Source: Caballeronia mineralivorans PML1(12)
GTDB taxonomy: Bacteria > Pseudomonadota > Gammaproteobacteria > Burkholderiales > Burkholderiaceae
Length of the DNA stretch: 64,000 bases
Reading direction: 5' to 3'
NCBI RefSeq assembly: GCF_001028175.1
Contig: NZ_AEJF01000091.1
Location: forward strand, 1 to 64,000
Shown here: positions 1-8,019 of the stretch, in pieces
Position numbering within the stretch: the first letter of the stretch is position 1
How the letters are laid out: each line of letters begins with the position of its first letter
Translations under genes and position numbers: made by a program
The notes under the pieces: model-generated
Database searches by the model: none
What the model saw: the letters and a program-made list of their open reading frames with translations, nothing else
What the model was told of the DNA's origin: nothing

Positions 1-1
1 C

Positions 2-496
2 CGGCGCGCGTTCGACGAACGCATGGACGACGAATGGCGCCGGGCGCGCCGGGCCGGTACACCGCTGTCGGTGTTGTTCATCGACGTGGATGACTTCAAG
101 GCCTATAACGATACCTACGGCCACGCCCTCGGCGACGACGCGCTCTCGACCGTTGCGCACGGCATTGCCACGGCGGTGCGCCGTCCGGGCGATGTCCCCG
201 CGCGCTACGGCGGCGAAGAGTTCGTCGTGCTGCTGCCCGATACGCCTCTGGAAGGCGCGCTGCATATCGCCGAAGCAATCCGGCAGCGCGTGGAAGCCTG
301 CGAAATCGCCCACCGGGTCAGCGTGCACGGGACGGTCACCGTCAGCATAGGCTGCGCAACCGCGTCGCCACCGGGCTTGGGCGGCGCGTACGGCCTGCTC
401 GGCGCCGCCGACCAGCAACTCTACAAAGCCAAGGCCGCAGGGCGCGATTGCGTCCGGCCGCTGGCCCACGCTGCGGCCCCGGTGGCGAGCTCCTGA
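2..496 (+). CDS. Diguanylate cyclase GGDEF domain (5'-truncated by window edge)
   Basis: This is the C-terminal part of a diguanylate cyclase, which condenses two GTP into cyclic di-GMP. The frame is open to the window edge, and the first residues (RRAFDERM) match the NRRAFD segment that opens GGDEF domains, so the gene starts upstream and the internal ATG at 23 is not the true start. The active-site loop YGGEEFVVLLPDT is intact, with GGEEF in place of GGDEF, which is catalytically competent in known enzymes. About 164 residues are visible. No RxxD inhibitory site is seen five residues before GGEEF. The N-terminal sensor domain is outside the window. It stops 119 bp before the lytic transglycosylase gene. 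Confidence 0.93.
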   Translation, partial: RRAFDERMDDEWRRARRAGTPLSVLFIDVDDFKAYNDTYGHALGDDALSTVAHGIATAVRRPGDVPARYGGEEFVVLLPDTPLEGALHIAEAIRQRVEACEIAHRVSVHGTVTVSIGCATASPPGLGGAYGLLGAADQQLYKAKAAGRDCVRPLAHAAAPVASS

Positions 497-558
497 AGGT
501 CGCGTCCGCGAGCTTAAAATCGCCCCTGGAGCTGCCGTCCCGAGACCAAACGCATGAT

Positions 559-586
559 TTGCAAGGATTTTTCTCGTCTGTATAAT
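559..586 (+). promoter_or_regulatory. Sigma-70-like promoter of the lytic transglycosylase gene
   Basis: A TTGCAA hexamer at 559-564 is followed after 16 bp by a perfect TATAAT at 581-586, about 30 bp upstream of the ATG at 616. The match to the -35/-10 consensus is good, although the spacer is one base short of optimal. Seen by eye only; no start site is known. Confidence 0.6.
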
Positions 587-615
587 GCGACCTTCCCTTC
601 CAAGGCCACTTCCCC

Positions 616-1191
616 ATGAGCAGACTCCTTTGCTTGCTGGCGCTGACGTTTGGCGCGACGCTAGGTGCGATGCAGGGCGCGGTGGCTCAGGAACGTGCCC
701 CCGAGGCCGCCCAGCTAGACGCCGCAGCCAGCGACGCCACCGCCGAAGCCACTCATCAGGTCTCCCGGCTGATCTCCCAGAAGTTCGGCGTCGCGCGGGC
801 CAAAGCAGAGCAAATTTCGGCCGCGGTGATGTCGGCAGCATCGAAATACTCGCTTCCTCCCGCCCTCCTCCTCGCCATCATCTCCGTCGAATCCCGCTTC
901 AAGGAAAAGGCCCGCGGCGCCAATGGCGCAACCGGCTTGATGCAGGTCGTGCCCGCCGCGCACAAGCAACTCGTACGCAACATCGACCTGACTGAAGCGA
1001 CTGCGAACATAGAAGCCGGATCGGCGATTCTTCACGGTTATGTCCAGTCGGCTCGCGGCGACGTCGGCGCGGCGCTGAAGAGCTACGGCGGCTCGAAAGC
1101 CTACGCGGAAAAAGTCAGCTTGCGGGCCAAGACGTTGGCTCCGGAAGTCGGGCTCGACGCCGGTACCAATGCCGAAACGAACCGCAATTGA
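616..1191 (+). CDS. Secreted soluble lytic transglycosylase (SLT domain)
   Basis: A 191-aa protein with a Sec signal peptide (residues 1-25, ending AVAQ) and a C-terminal SLT lysozyme-like domain (about 65-175). The catalytic glutamate lies in IISVESRF, followed by the family signature GATGLMQVVP; the later segments IEAGSAILHGY and ALKSYGG complete the goose-lysozyme fold. Such enzymes cleave the MurNAc-GlcNAc bond of peptidoglycan in the periplasm, forming 1,6-anhydroMurNAc. It is short for a housekeeping Slt and resembles the small LT proteins that open the wall locally for secretion or pilus systems, but no such system is adjacent. It appears to be a single-gene unit with its own promoter. 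Confidence 0.9.
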   Translation: MSRLLCLLALTFGATLGAMQGAVAQERAPEAAQLDAAASDATAEATHQVSRLISQKFGVARAKAEQISAAVMSAASKYSLPPALLLAIISVESRFKEKARGANGATGLMQVVPAAHKQLVRNIDLTEATANIEAGSAILHGYVQSARGDVGAALKSYGGSKAYAEKVSLRAKTLAPEVGLDAGTNAETNRN

Positions 1192-1456
1192 CTGACATCC
1201 GTTTCACCACTCTGCAGCAATCCCTTTCTCCGTTCCCCCGCATCACGCGACGCGCCACTCACCGGCCTGTCGCGGACCGATTTTTGCTCATCTCATAGAT
1301 GACGACCCGCATTTTCGCTGAGCACCAAAGAAGGGAACAATGATGGGATCGCCGCATCGCGGCTAAGTCAGAACACGGCTAAACCATGTCCGTCTGCTTT
1401 CGATTCCCCAACGCGTCAACGGTTGGCCAACCGATCGCCTCACTGTCGAGGAATCT

Positions 1457-1912
1457 GTGACACGACGCCCTGTCGAAGCGGATTACGACCAGTTCGCTTT
1501 ATGGAACCCGAAGCATGTCCTCACGCCCATGGTGAACCGGCGTGTCGTGATCGCGCACCGTGATCCGATGATCGGCGAATCGTTCGTGCTTCTGCTCGGG
1601 TTAAAGCGCCTGGCGGCGCAGCACATGATGGACGTGGACGGATTGACGGTGTTAATCGACGATCGGCATCCGCAGGCATTGATGATCGATACGCGTCTGG
1701 GGATCGGCGGGCACAGCGGTTTCGTGCGCAAACTCAGCGATAACCCGACCCACGCCGCCATGCTGCTTCTCGCCTTGAGCAATTTCCTCCCGGAAGACCC
1801 GGTCTCGACGTTGCAGGAGGCCGGCTACGACGGCCATTGCCGCCGTCCCTGCGCGATGTGGCGCGTTTCGGAAGTGCTTGGCGACTTTTTCGCGCCGCTT
1901 GCGCGTCGCTGA
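1457..1912 (+). CDS. Degenerate response-regulator receiver protein
   Basis: A 151-aa protein whose middle resembles a stand-alone CheY-type receiver. RVVIAHRDPMIGES corresponds to the acidic pocket, ALMIDTRLG to the phospho-acceptor aspartate, LLALSNF to the Ser/Thr strand, and GHCRRPCAMWRVSEVL to the position where the invariant lysine normally sits before proline. That lysine is an arginine here, and the acidic pair is reduced, so phosphorylation may be weak or absent. The GTG start at 1457 follows a GAGGA ribosome site; ATG 1532 is an alternative. It converges with the hybrid kinase at 1926-4121, with a 13-bp gap. The receiver assignment is an inference from pattern only. Confidence 0.65.
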   Translation: MTRRPVEADYDQFALWNPKHVLTPMVNRRVVIAHRDPMIGESFVLLLGLKRLAAQHMMDVDGLTVLIDDRHPQALMIDTRLGIGGHSGFVRKLSDNPTHAAMLLLALSNFLPEDPVSTLQEAGYDGHCRRPCAMWRVSEVLGDFFAPLARR

Positions 1913-1925
1913 GTTATGGCAAGAG

Positions 1926-4121
1926 TCATCCTAAAACCAGCTCCCGCAGTTCTTCGATATTGAAGGGCTTCGCGAGAATCGTCACACCCGTGTGGCGCGC
2001 GCGCTCGAATTCGTCGGCGTAGCCGGTCATCAGCGCGATCCGCTGCGTGGGCCAGGTGCCGCGCACTTTCTCCGCCAGATCGATGCCGTTGAGCCGCCCA
2101 GGCATCTGGATATCCGATAACACCAGGTCGAAGCGACTGCCTTCGCTGAGCACGTCGAAGGCTTTGTCGGCGGTGAGTTCGTGACGCACGTCGCAGCCGA
2201 AAGTGGCGAGCACCGCCGCCACGCCCGCCGCGACTTCTTCGTTGTCCTCCACCAGCAGGATCGAACCGGGATTCAGCCGCGTGGGCTGAGTCATAGCCAT
2301 CGTGCCGGCCGTGTCCGCCGAGGTGTTCACCGGCGCGACGGATGGGCCGTGGTATCGCGGCAGATAAAGCCGCACGGTCGTGCCGCGTCCCGGCACGCTG
2401 TCAAGGCGCGCCGTGCCGCCCGCCTGCTCGCTCGCCGCCAATACTTGCGCCAGACCCAGGCCCGTGCCCGAACCGCTCAGCTTGGTCGTGAACAGCGGTT
2501 CGAATGCGCGCCGCGCCGTGGATTCACTCATGCCCTCGCCGCTGTCGGTGAAGGCAAGCAGCGCATATTCACCGTCGGGCAGGACGTTGTCCGCCGTCAC
2601 GCGAACGTTCTGGCAGCGAATCACGAAACGGCCACCATGCGGCATCGCATCGCGGGCATTCACGGTAATGTTGATGATCGCGAACTCGAGTTCCGTGGCA
2701 TCCGCGCGCACCCGCCACATGTCGGGTGACACCTGCACCTTCACCTGGACCTTCTCTCCGGCCGCCGTTTCGATCAGCCCGGCCGCGGCGGGCAACCAGA
2801 TGGTGAGATCGATGGGTTCCTGCTTGAGCGGTTGCTTGCGCGCGACGCTGAGCAGGCGCCGGGCGAGCGCTTCGGCGCCTGCGGTCGCGCGCTCGACCGC
2901 CAGCACTTCCCTTTCCAGGCCGTTGAAATTCTTGCGCCGCGCGAGCTCCATGTTCGCGGACACCACCATCAGCAGGTTATTGAAGTCATGCGCCACGTTC
3001 GCGACCAGGTTGCCGAGCGCGCCCATGCGCCGCAACTGCCGGCTGGACGCTTCCGCCGAGAGCCGCATCGCGACTTCTGCTTGCCAGCGCTCCCATGCGG
3101 CTTGTTGCGCCTGCAACTGGCGCAGCGAAAACAGCACGAGCAGCCAGACCGCGATGCATGGCGCTGCCGTGATCACCGCGATCAGCGTGTAGTGCTGCCG
3201 CCATTCGGAGAGGATGTCGCTAGTCGGGATGCCGCTCGCCACGTAGAGCGGATAGTCGCCCACGCGCCGAAACGCCAGCAATCGCTCCACGCCGTCGATG
3301 CTCGACAGGACCCGCGCGCGCCCGAACAATTCGTTGTTGCGCATGGCCTCGGTGAACGCCGTGTCGCGGGCGTGGGTGATGCCGGCGCGGCTTGGCGGCT
3401 CGCGCACGAGAATGCCGCCGTCGCGCCGGAACAGGCCGACGCTCATGCCCGGTTCGCCATTCGTCAGCTCGCGATAGAAGCCTGCGAAATAATCTCGTTT
3501 GAGCGCAATCGACACAACGCCTGCAAAGCGGCCGTCGTTCAGGCTGCGGCCGACGCTGGTTGTGAATACATCGGTTTGCTGGACGCTGCCGAAGAGCGGC
3601 AGTGAAAAATACGGATCGGGGCGGATGGCGCGGGCGGAGGTGAAATCGTCGCGATTGGAGATTGAAACGGCTGGCACCGGGAAGAAGCGGTTGCTCGCGA
3701 GCATCTCGCCGGACACGCCGAAGATGGTGATGCCGGCCACTTGAGCGAACGATTCGCCGATTACGCTCAGGCGATCGTGGATTGCTTTCTGATTCGCACG
3801 GATGTGGTCGTCGTCGCTATCGGCGAGCATTTCCACGATGCGCGTCGAGATTTCGCGGTTGAGGTCGAGCACCTTGACGGCTTGTTCGTCGGCGACGCGG
3901 GCTACACGATCGGCGATGTCGTCGGCGTCGGTCATGCGACGCTGGTAGTCGTAATAACCGTAGCCGAGCAGGAACACGATCGGAAATATGATCGATGCCG
4001 CCAGCACGATCAGCAGGATTCGCCGAGTCGCGGCGAAATTGCGCAACGGCAATGGCAGGTCGAGTGCGGCGGAATCCGAAGAGTGCAAAGCGTGCAAAGC
4101 TCCAAGGGGGTTCGTTCGCAC
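1926..4121 (-). CDS. Cache-type hybrid sensor histidine kinase / receiver
   Basis: A 731-aa inner-membrane hybrid kinase. A transmembrane helix (about 35-55), a periplasmic double-Cache-like sensor (60-310) and a second helix (311-332) precede the HisKA-type dimerisation segment with the phospho-histidine in VAHDFNNLL (H378), the HATPase boxes (NITVNARDAM, DSGEGM, GSGTGLGLAQVL) and a C-terminal receiver with the acceptor in LVLSDIQMPG and the lysine in LAKPF. The HDFNN H-box is typical of proteobacterial hybrid kinases without an output domain, so a phosphorelay partner elsewhere is likely. The ligand is unknown; Cache domains usually bind small metabolites. The kinase at 52906-55167 is a clear paralogue. 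An IS element now sits 222 bp upstream of its start codon. Confidence 0.93.
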   Translation of the reverse strand: MRTNPLGALHALHSSDSAALDLPLPLRNFAATRRILLIVLAASIIFPIVFLLGYGYYDYQRRMTDADDIADRVARVADEQAVKVLDLNREISTRIVEMLADSDDDHIRANQKAIHDRLSVIGESFAQVAGITIFGVSGEMLASNRFFPVPAVSISNRDDFTSARAIRPDPYFSLPLFGSVQQTDVFTTSVGRSLNDGRFAGVVSIALKRDYFAGFYRELTNGEPGMSVGLFRRDGGILVREPPSRAGITHARDTAFTEAMRNNELFGRARVLSSIDGVERLLAFRRVGDYPLYVASGIPTSDILSEWRQHYTLIAVITAAPCIAVWLLVLFSLRQLQAQQAAWERWQAEVAMRLSAEASSRQLRRMGALGNLVANVAHDFNNLLMVVSANMELARRKNFNGLEREVLAVERATAGAEALARRLLSVARKQPLKQEPIDLTIWLPAAAGLIETAAGEKVQVKVQVSPDMWRVRADATELEFAIINITVNARDAMPHGGRFVIRCQNVRVTADNVLPDGEYALLAFTDSGEGMSESTARRAFEPLFTTKLSGSGTGLGLAQVLAASEQAGGTARLDSVPGRGTTVRLYLPRYHGPSVAPVNTSADTAGTMAMTQPTRLNPGSILLVEDNEEVAAGVAAVLATFGCDVRHELTADKAFDVLSEGSRFDLVLSDIQMPGRLNGIDLAEKVRGTWPTQRIALMTGYADEFERARHTGVTILAKPFNIEELRELVLG

Positions 4122-4331
4122 TCGGGGCTGGGTGGGCCCGAGTGCTGGTTTGGGGATCTATGCCAGATCTGCTTTCTGCGTCCGTGGCCGGTCTATCTTA
4201 AACCGAGCGCAATTAAACCGACCGCAAGCCTGAGCAGCAGCAACCCGGCATCACCCCCGGCCAGCGAGCGCCGACAAACCCAAACCAACCCCGAGCACAA
4301 ACGACCCCTCAGACTCGGAAAACAAAAAACC

Positions 4332-4343
4332 GGGCCTCGGCCC
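4332..4343. repeat. Left target-site duplication of IS4-family element (12 bp)
   Basis: GGGCCTCGGCCC immediately precedes the left end of the insertion sequence and recurs at 5774-5785 after its right end. A 12-bp duplication fits the 10-13 bp reported for the IS4 family. The repeat is the core of a terminator hairpin (A-run, CCGGGCC, TC, GGCCCGG, T-run) that existed before insertion. Confidence 0.93.
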
Positions 4344-5773
4344 TAATGCCGTTCAGTTAAGAGCTGAGCGGCATTTTCATTTTTGTCGCGGGAAGTGGTT
4401 GTAAACGTTGCGCCGAGCTGTTAACTTTTCGGCACGATGCTCTCCAGCCACCTCACTTACCTGATCGAAGCACAAGAGCCTGCCGATCTGCGCCGGTTAG
4501 CCGAGCATCTGCCCTACGAGTGGATCGAACGTGCGGTGCAGGCAACGGGCACAGCGAGCATCCGGCGGCGGCGCCTGCCGGCTGAACAGGTGGTGTGGCT
4601 GGTAATTGCACTGGCGATCTACCGGCACTGGTCGATCAGCGAGGTGCTCGACAGTCTTGATCTGGCGTTGCCTAACGAGGCCGCGCCGTTTGTCAGCAAG
4701 AGCGCGGCGGCGCAGGCGCGCCAGCGCGTTGGCGAGGCGCCGATGGCTTGGCTGTTTGAGCAGACAGCACGTGCGTGGACGAGGCAGGACGCAGCTCACC
4801 ATGCGTTCAAGGGGTTGAGTCTCTGGGCGATGGACGGCACCACGCTGCGCACGCCCGACAGCCCGTCCAACCGTGAGCACTTCGGCGCACAAGGTTACGC
4901 CAGTGGCAAGGTGGCCAGTTATCCGCAAGTGCGCGCAGTGACGCTCACCGCGATTCCGACGCATCTGGTCGCCGATATCAATTTCGGTCGCTACGACACC
5001 AACGAAATGGTATACGCCAAGAGCCTGCTGCCGCAGATACCGGAAGACTCGCTGACCGTGTTCGACAAGGGCTTTCTGGCCGCTGAGATTCTGTGTGGCC
5101 TGACGATGGGAGCACGCAATCGCCACTTCCTGATTCCAGCCAAATCCAATACCTGCTGGGAAGTGATCTCCGGTACCGCTGACGATGCGACGGTGCGCAT
5201 GCGCGTCTCGCAGCGGGCGCGCAAGAAGTGCCCGACTTTGCCCGAATTCTGGAATGCGCGGGCGATCCGCACCATCGACGCACGCGGGCGCGAACGCGTG
5301 CTGCTTACTTCGCTGGGCGACCGTCGGCGTTTCAAACCCGCAGATATCGTGGCCTGCTACGAGCGCCGCTGGCAGATCGAAACCAGTTTCCGGGAGATCA
5401 AGCAATCGATGCTGGGTTCGGAGTTGACCTTGCGCAGTCGCACGGTCGAAGGGGTGTACCAGGAGATATGGGGTGCGTTGATCGCCTACAACCTGATTCG
5501 CCGTGAGATCGCCAGCGCCGCATGGGAAGCCAAACTCGAGCCGACCGATATCAGCTTCGTGCGGGCCTTTCATACGATCCAGCACGAAATGATGTGGGCC
5601 GCCGTGACTCCGGCCTATGCAAAATTGCCAGCGTGCCTTCAGCGGCTGCGTGAACGCCTCAAGTCGCTACCCAATGAAAACGACCCGGGCGCGCATGCGA
5701 CCGAGTCGTCAAATCCCGACCTAAACGTTACACCGTTCGATACCTCAACAAGGATCTTAACTGAACGGCATTA
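4344..5773 (+). mobile_element. IS4-family insertion sequence, complete
   Basis: A 1430-bp element bounded by 19-bp perfect terminal inverted repeats (TAATGCCGTTCAGTTAAGA at 4344-4362 and its complement at 5755-5773) and flanked by a 12-bp direct repeat. It carries one intact transposase gene. Perfect repeats, perfect target duplication and an uninterrupted open frame indicate a recent and possibly active copy. The insertion point is the loop/stem of a terminator serving the minus-strand gene at 5816-6136, so that gene's transcripts may now run into the element in antisense. Confidence 0.95.
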
Positions 5774-5774
5774 G
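4437..5774 (+). CDS. IS4-family DDE transposase
   Basis: A 445-aa transposase with an N-terminal IS4 domain (about 1-110, containing LPYEWIERAVQATG) and a DDE catalytic core. The first aspartate is in LWAMDGTTLR, the second in TVFDKGFL, and the Y-(2)-R-(3)-E type block with the glutamate is in ERRWQIETSFREIKQ, as in the IS4 subgroup. It catalyses cut-and-paste movement through the terminal repeats. The stop codon TAG at 5772-5774 uses the terminal TA of the element plus the first base of the duplicated target, so the final codon depends on the insertion site; a target starting with A or G gives a stop. The start ATG at 4437 lies 93 bp inside the element. Confidence 0.95.
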   Translation: MLSSHLTYLIEAQEPADLRRLAEHLPYEWIERAVQATGTASIRRRRLPAEQVVWLVIALAIYRHWSISEVLDSLDLALPNEAAPFVSKSAAAQARQRVGEAPMAWLFEQTARAWTRQDAAHHAFKGLSLWAMDGTTLRTPDSPSNREHFGAQGYASGKVASYPQVRAVTLTAIPTHLVADINFGRYDTNEMVYAKSLLPQIPEDSLTVFDKGFLAAEILCGLTMGARNRHFLIPAKSNTCWEVISGTADDATVRMRVSQRARKKCPTLPEFWNARAIRTIDARGRERVLLTSLGDRRRFKPADIVACYERRWQIETSFREIKQSMLGSELTLRSRTVEGVYQEIWGALIAYNLIRREIASAAWEAKLEPTDISFVRAFHTIQHEMMWAAVTPAYAKLPACLQRLRERLKSLPNENDPGAHATESSNPDLNVTPFDTSTRILTERH

Positions 5775-5785
5775 GGCCTCGGCCC
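5774..5785. repeat. Right target-site duplication of IS4-family element (12 bp)
   Basis: Second copy of GGGCCTCGGCCC, directly after the right inverted repeat. It is followed by GGTTTTT, the original T-run of the plus-strand side of the disrupted terminator, while the opposite T-run (seen from the minus strand) is now 1.4 kb away at the left flank. Confidence 0.93.
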
Positions 5786-5815
5786 GGTTTTTCTTCATTC
5801 CAACGTGTTCCGGTT

Positions 5816-6136
5816 TTACCAGCCTTGTTGCTGGTAATAACCCGGCTGCGGTTGCGGTCCGCACGGCACATAAGCACGGCGATAATCGTCGAAGCAATAT
5901 CCCGGCGGCGGTCCAGGCTGCGCATAAACCGGCTGATACACCGGCTGTGCATAGACAGGCTGTGCATACACCGGCTGCGCAGCCGCCGCCGATCCCACCA
6001 GCGCGCCAATCACCGCACCACCCAGCAACGCGCCGACTATCGCACCGCCGTCTCCGCCGCCACCCCCGTGCGCGGACGCCTGGCCTGACATTGCAAGACT
6101 TCCGGCCAACACCAACACTGCTGCTACGCGTTTCAT
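5816..6136 (-). CDS. Glycine-zipper small envelope protein
   Basis: A 106-aa protein with a signal peptide (residues 1-22, ending GQASA), a glycine-zipper segment (GAIVGALLGGAVIGALVG) that probably inserts in or associates with a membrane, four tandem QPVYAQ-type repeats, and a Pro/Gln/Tyr-rich tail with two cysteines (GYCFDDYRRAYVPCG). Such proteins are common in Burkholderia and have no defined role; glycine zippers occur in outer-membrane lipoproteins and stress proteins. The gene stands alone, and its terminator just downstream was split by the IS4 element. The function is not known. Confidence 0.82.
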   Translation of the reverse strand: MKRVAAVLVLAGSLAMSGQASAHGGGGGDGGAIVGALLGGAVIGALVGSAAAAQPVYAQPVYAQPVYQPVYAQPGPPPGYCFDDYRRAYVPCGPQPQPGYYQQQGW

Positions 6137-6281
6137 TTGAGTTCTCCAGATCCCGTGGTCGGGACTATGGAAATGATCTTATGCGGGTACGGAAGAAATA
6201 ACTGATGCAGTTAGTAACGGATCATTTCAGCGGATACATATTCGTCAGCCGTTTTTACGTCCTGAGCTTCAGCCCAGACGT

Positions 6282-7031
6282 TCAGGCCTCGGTCGATGCC
6301 CGCCGGATCGCACGCTCCACCGCGCCGGTCTCGCCATGCGGCACAAAAATGTAGCCCTGCCCCCAAACGGTCTGGACGTAGCGCGGATCGGACGGATCGG
6401 CTTCCAGCAAACGCCGCAACCGCCATATGGAGACATCGAGACTGCGATCCCGGTACGTCCCCGCCTGACCCCGCAGCTTCTCGTTCAACTGCGCGCGCGT
6501 CAGCACCACCATCTCGTTCTTGACGAAGATCTTCAGCGTCGCAAATTCGCCGGAACGCAACGGCACACGTTCGCCGTTGTGCCGCAACTCGCGCGCGGCA
6601 AAATCGACTTCGTAGGGACCGAACCGATAAGGCGGCCGGTCTTCCGGCGCACCCGGCGACGCCGCATCGCGACGTCTCAGGACAGTGCGGATTCGGGCGA
6701 GCAGTTCGCGCGGGTCGAAAGGTTTGGCAAGATAATCGTCGGCGCCGAGTTCCAGGCCAATCACGCGATCGATCACATCCGAACGAGCGGTCAGGAAGAT
6801 CACGGGAATGTCGTCGCCGGCCGCGCGCAATTCGCGCAGCGCACTGATGCCGTCTTGTTCGGGCATCATGACGTCGAGCACGACTATAGACGGCCGCTCG
6901 GCGTCGAGGCGTCGTTTGAGGCCCGTACCGTCGTGCAGCACCGACACTGCAAGGCCGTTGCCTTGCAGATATTCGCGAACGAGGTCGCGCACTACGGGGT
7001 CGTCGTCGACGAGGAGAACATGATGAGTCAT
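6282..7031 (-). CDS. OmpR-family response regulator (orphan)
   Basis: A 249-aa two-domain regulator: receiver (about 3-120, acidic pair in LLVDDDP, acceptor D53 in VVLDVMMPEQDG, lysine in LAKPFDPRELLARI) and an OmpR/PhoB winged-helix DNA-binding domain (about 140-235, ending YVQTVWGQGYIFV). The start was set at the ATG at 7031 because the receiver begins at once (MTHHVLLVDDD); an upstream extension to 7094 lacks conserved features. No kinase follows it. Its receiver is strikingly similar to that of the divergent regulator at 7279, sharing the VLH.GTGL.RRL segment, so the two probably arose by duplication and may share the kinase at 8016. Confidence 0.93.
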   Translation of the reverse strand: MTHHVLLVDDDPVVRDLVREYLQGNGLAVSVLHDGTGLKRRLDAERPSIVVLDVMMPEQDGISALRELRAAGDDIPVIFLTARSDVIDRVIGLELGADDYLAKPFDPRELLARIRTVLRRRDAASPGAPEDRPPYRFGPYEVDFAARELRHNGERVPLRSGEFATLKIFVKNEMVVLTRAQLNEKLRGQAGTYRDRSLDVSIWRLRRLLEADPSDPRYVQTVWGQGYIFVPHGETGAVERAIRRASTEA

Positions 7032-7278
7032 GCGATTCATTCTAAGATGCAAGGGCACCTTTCCGCGATACCAATTCCTTTCCGCTTCTTTCATCGAATT
7101 GCACGGCCAGCGAGTGTTTAATACCTAGGATCAATGCGCTCAACCGCCCGGCTGAACGCGCACGGGCGTTTTAAGCCGCTGCTGCGGACCGTTTTCGCGA
7201 GGGTTTTGAGTAAGAATCCGTAACCAACGTTGAGCAGATGAAAAACCGTACTTTTACGATGCCAGCTAAAATTTCAGC

Positions 7279-8019
7279 ATGACTACTTCGGTATTGATCG
7301 TCGACGACGACCCGGCGGTATGCGACCTGCTAAGCCGCTTCCTGAATGCGCGCGGGCTCGACGTTTCCGTCCTGCACAATGGCACCGGCCTGCGTCGGCG
7401 CCTGGAATACGAACGCCCGTCCATCGTGGTGCTCGACATCATGATGCCGGACATGGACGGCCTCGCCGCGCTTCGCCAGGTGCGCGCCGCCGGTGACGAC
7501 ATCCCCGTGATCTTCGTCACCGCGCGCGACAGCGTGACAGACAAGGTCGAAGGACTCGAGCTCGGTGCGGACGATTATCTGGCGAAACCGTTCGATCCCC
7601 GCGAGCTGCTCGCCCGTATAGACACCGTGTTGCGGCGGCGCGCGCCTGCGTCAACGGGTCGGCCGGAAGCCTGCGCGAGCGAACGGTTCGGCCGCTTCGA
7701 ACTGGACTTCGTCACGCGCGCGCTGGTGAGCGGCAACGAGCGCATTCCGCTGCGCGACAGCGAATTCGCGTTACTCAAGGTGCTGGTGCGGCATCCTTAC
7801 AAAGTGCTGTCACGCGTGCTGATCCACGATCTCGTGCATCGCGACGATGCCACTTTCAGCGACCGCAGCCTCGACGTCCCTATCTGGCGGCTGCGCCGGA
7901 TTATCGAAGAAGATCCTGCCAGCCCGCGCCATGTGCAAACCGTGCGCGGCCAGGGTTACGTGTTCATTCCCGATCCGGATGGGGCGCGCAATGCGCCCGA
8001 TCGCGCGTCGACGGTATGA
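7279..8019 (+). CDS. OmpR-family response regulator paired with EnvZ-like kinase
   Basis: A 246-aa regulator with a receiver (SVLIVDDDP, acceptor D53 in VVLDIMMPDMDG, lysine in LAKPFDPRELL) and a winged-helix output domain (ending VRGQGYVFIPD). Its stop codon overlaps the start of the downstream kinase gene by ATGA, indicating translational coupling and a cognate pair. It is transcribed divergently from its paralogue at 6282-7031; the 247-bp gap probably holds the promoters of both. Related pairs sense envelope or osmotic conditions, but the signal here is not evident. Confidence 0.94.
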   Translation: MTTSVLIVDDDPAVCDLLSRFLNARGLDVSVLHNGTGLRRRLEYERPSIVVLDIMMPDMDGLAALRQVRAAGDDIPVIFVTARDSVTDKVEGLELGADDYLAKPFDPRELLARIDTVLRRRAPASTGRPEACASERFGRFELDFVTRALVSGNERIPLRDSEFALLKVLVRHPYKVLSRVLIHDLVHRDDATFSDRSLDVPIWRLRRIIEEDPASPRHVQTVRGQGYVFIPDPDGARNAPDRASTV

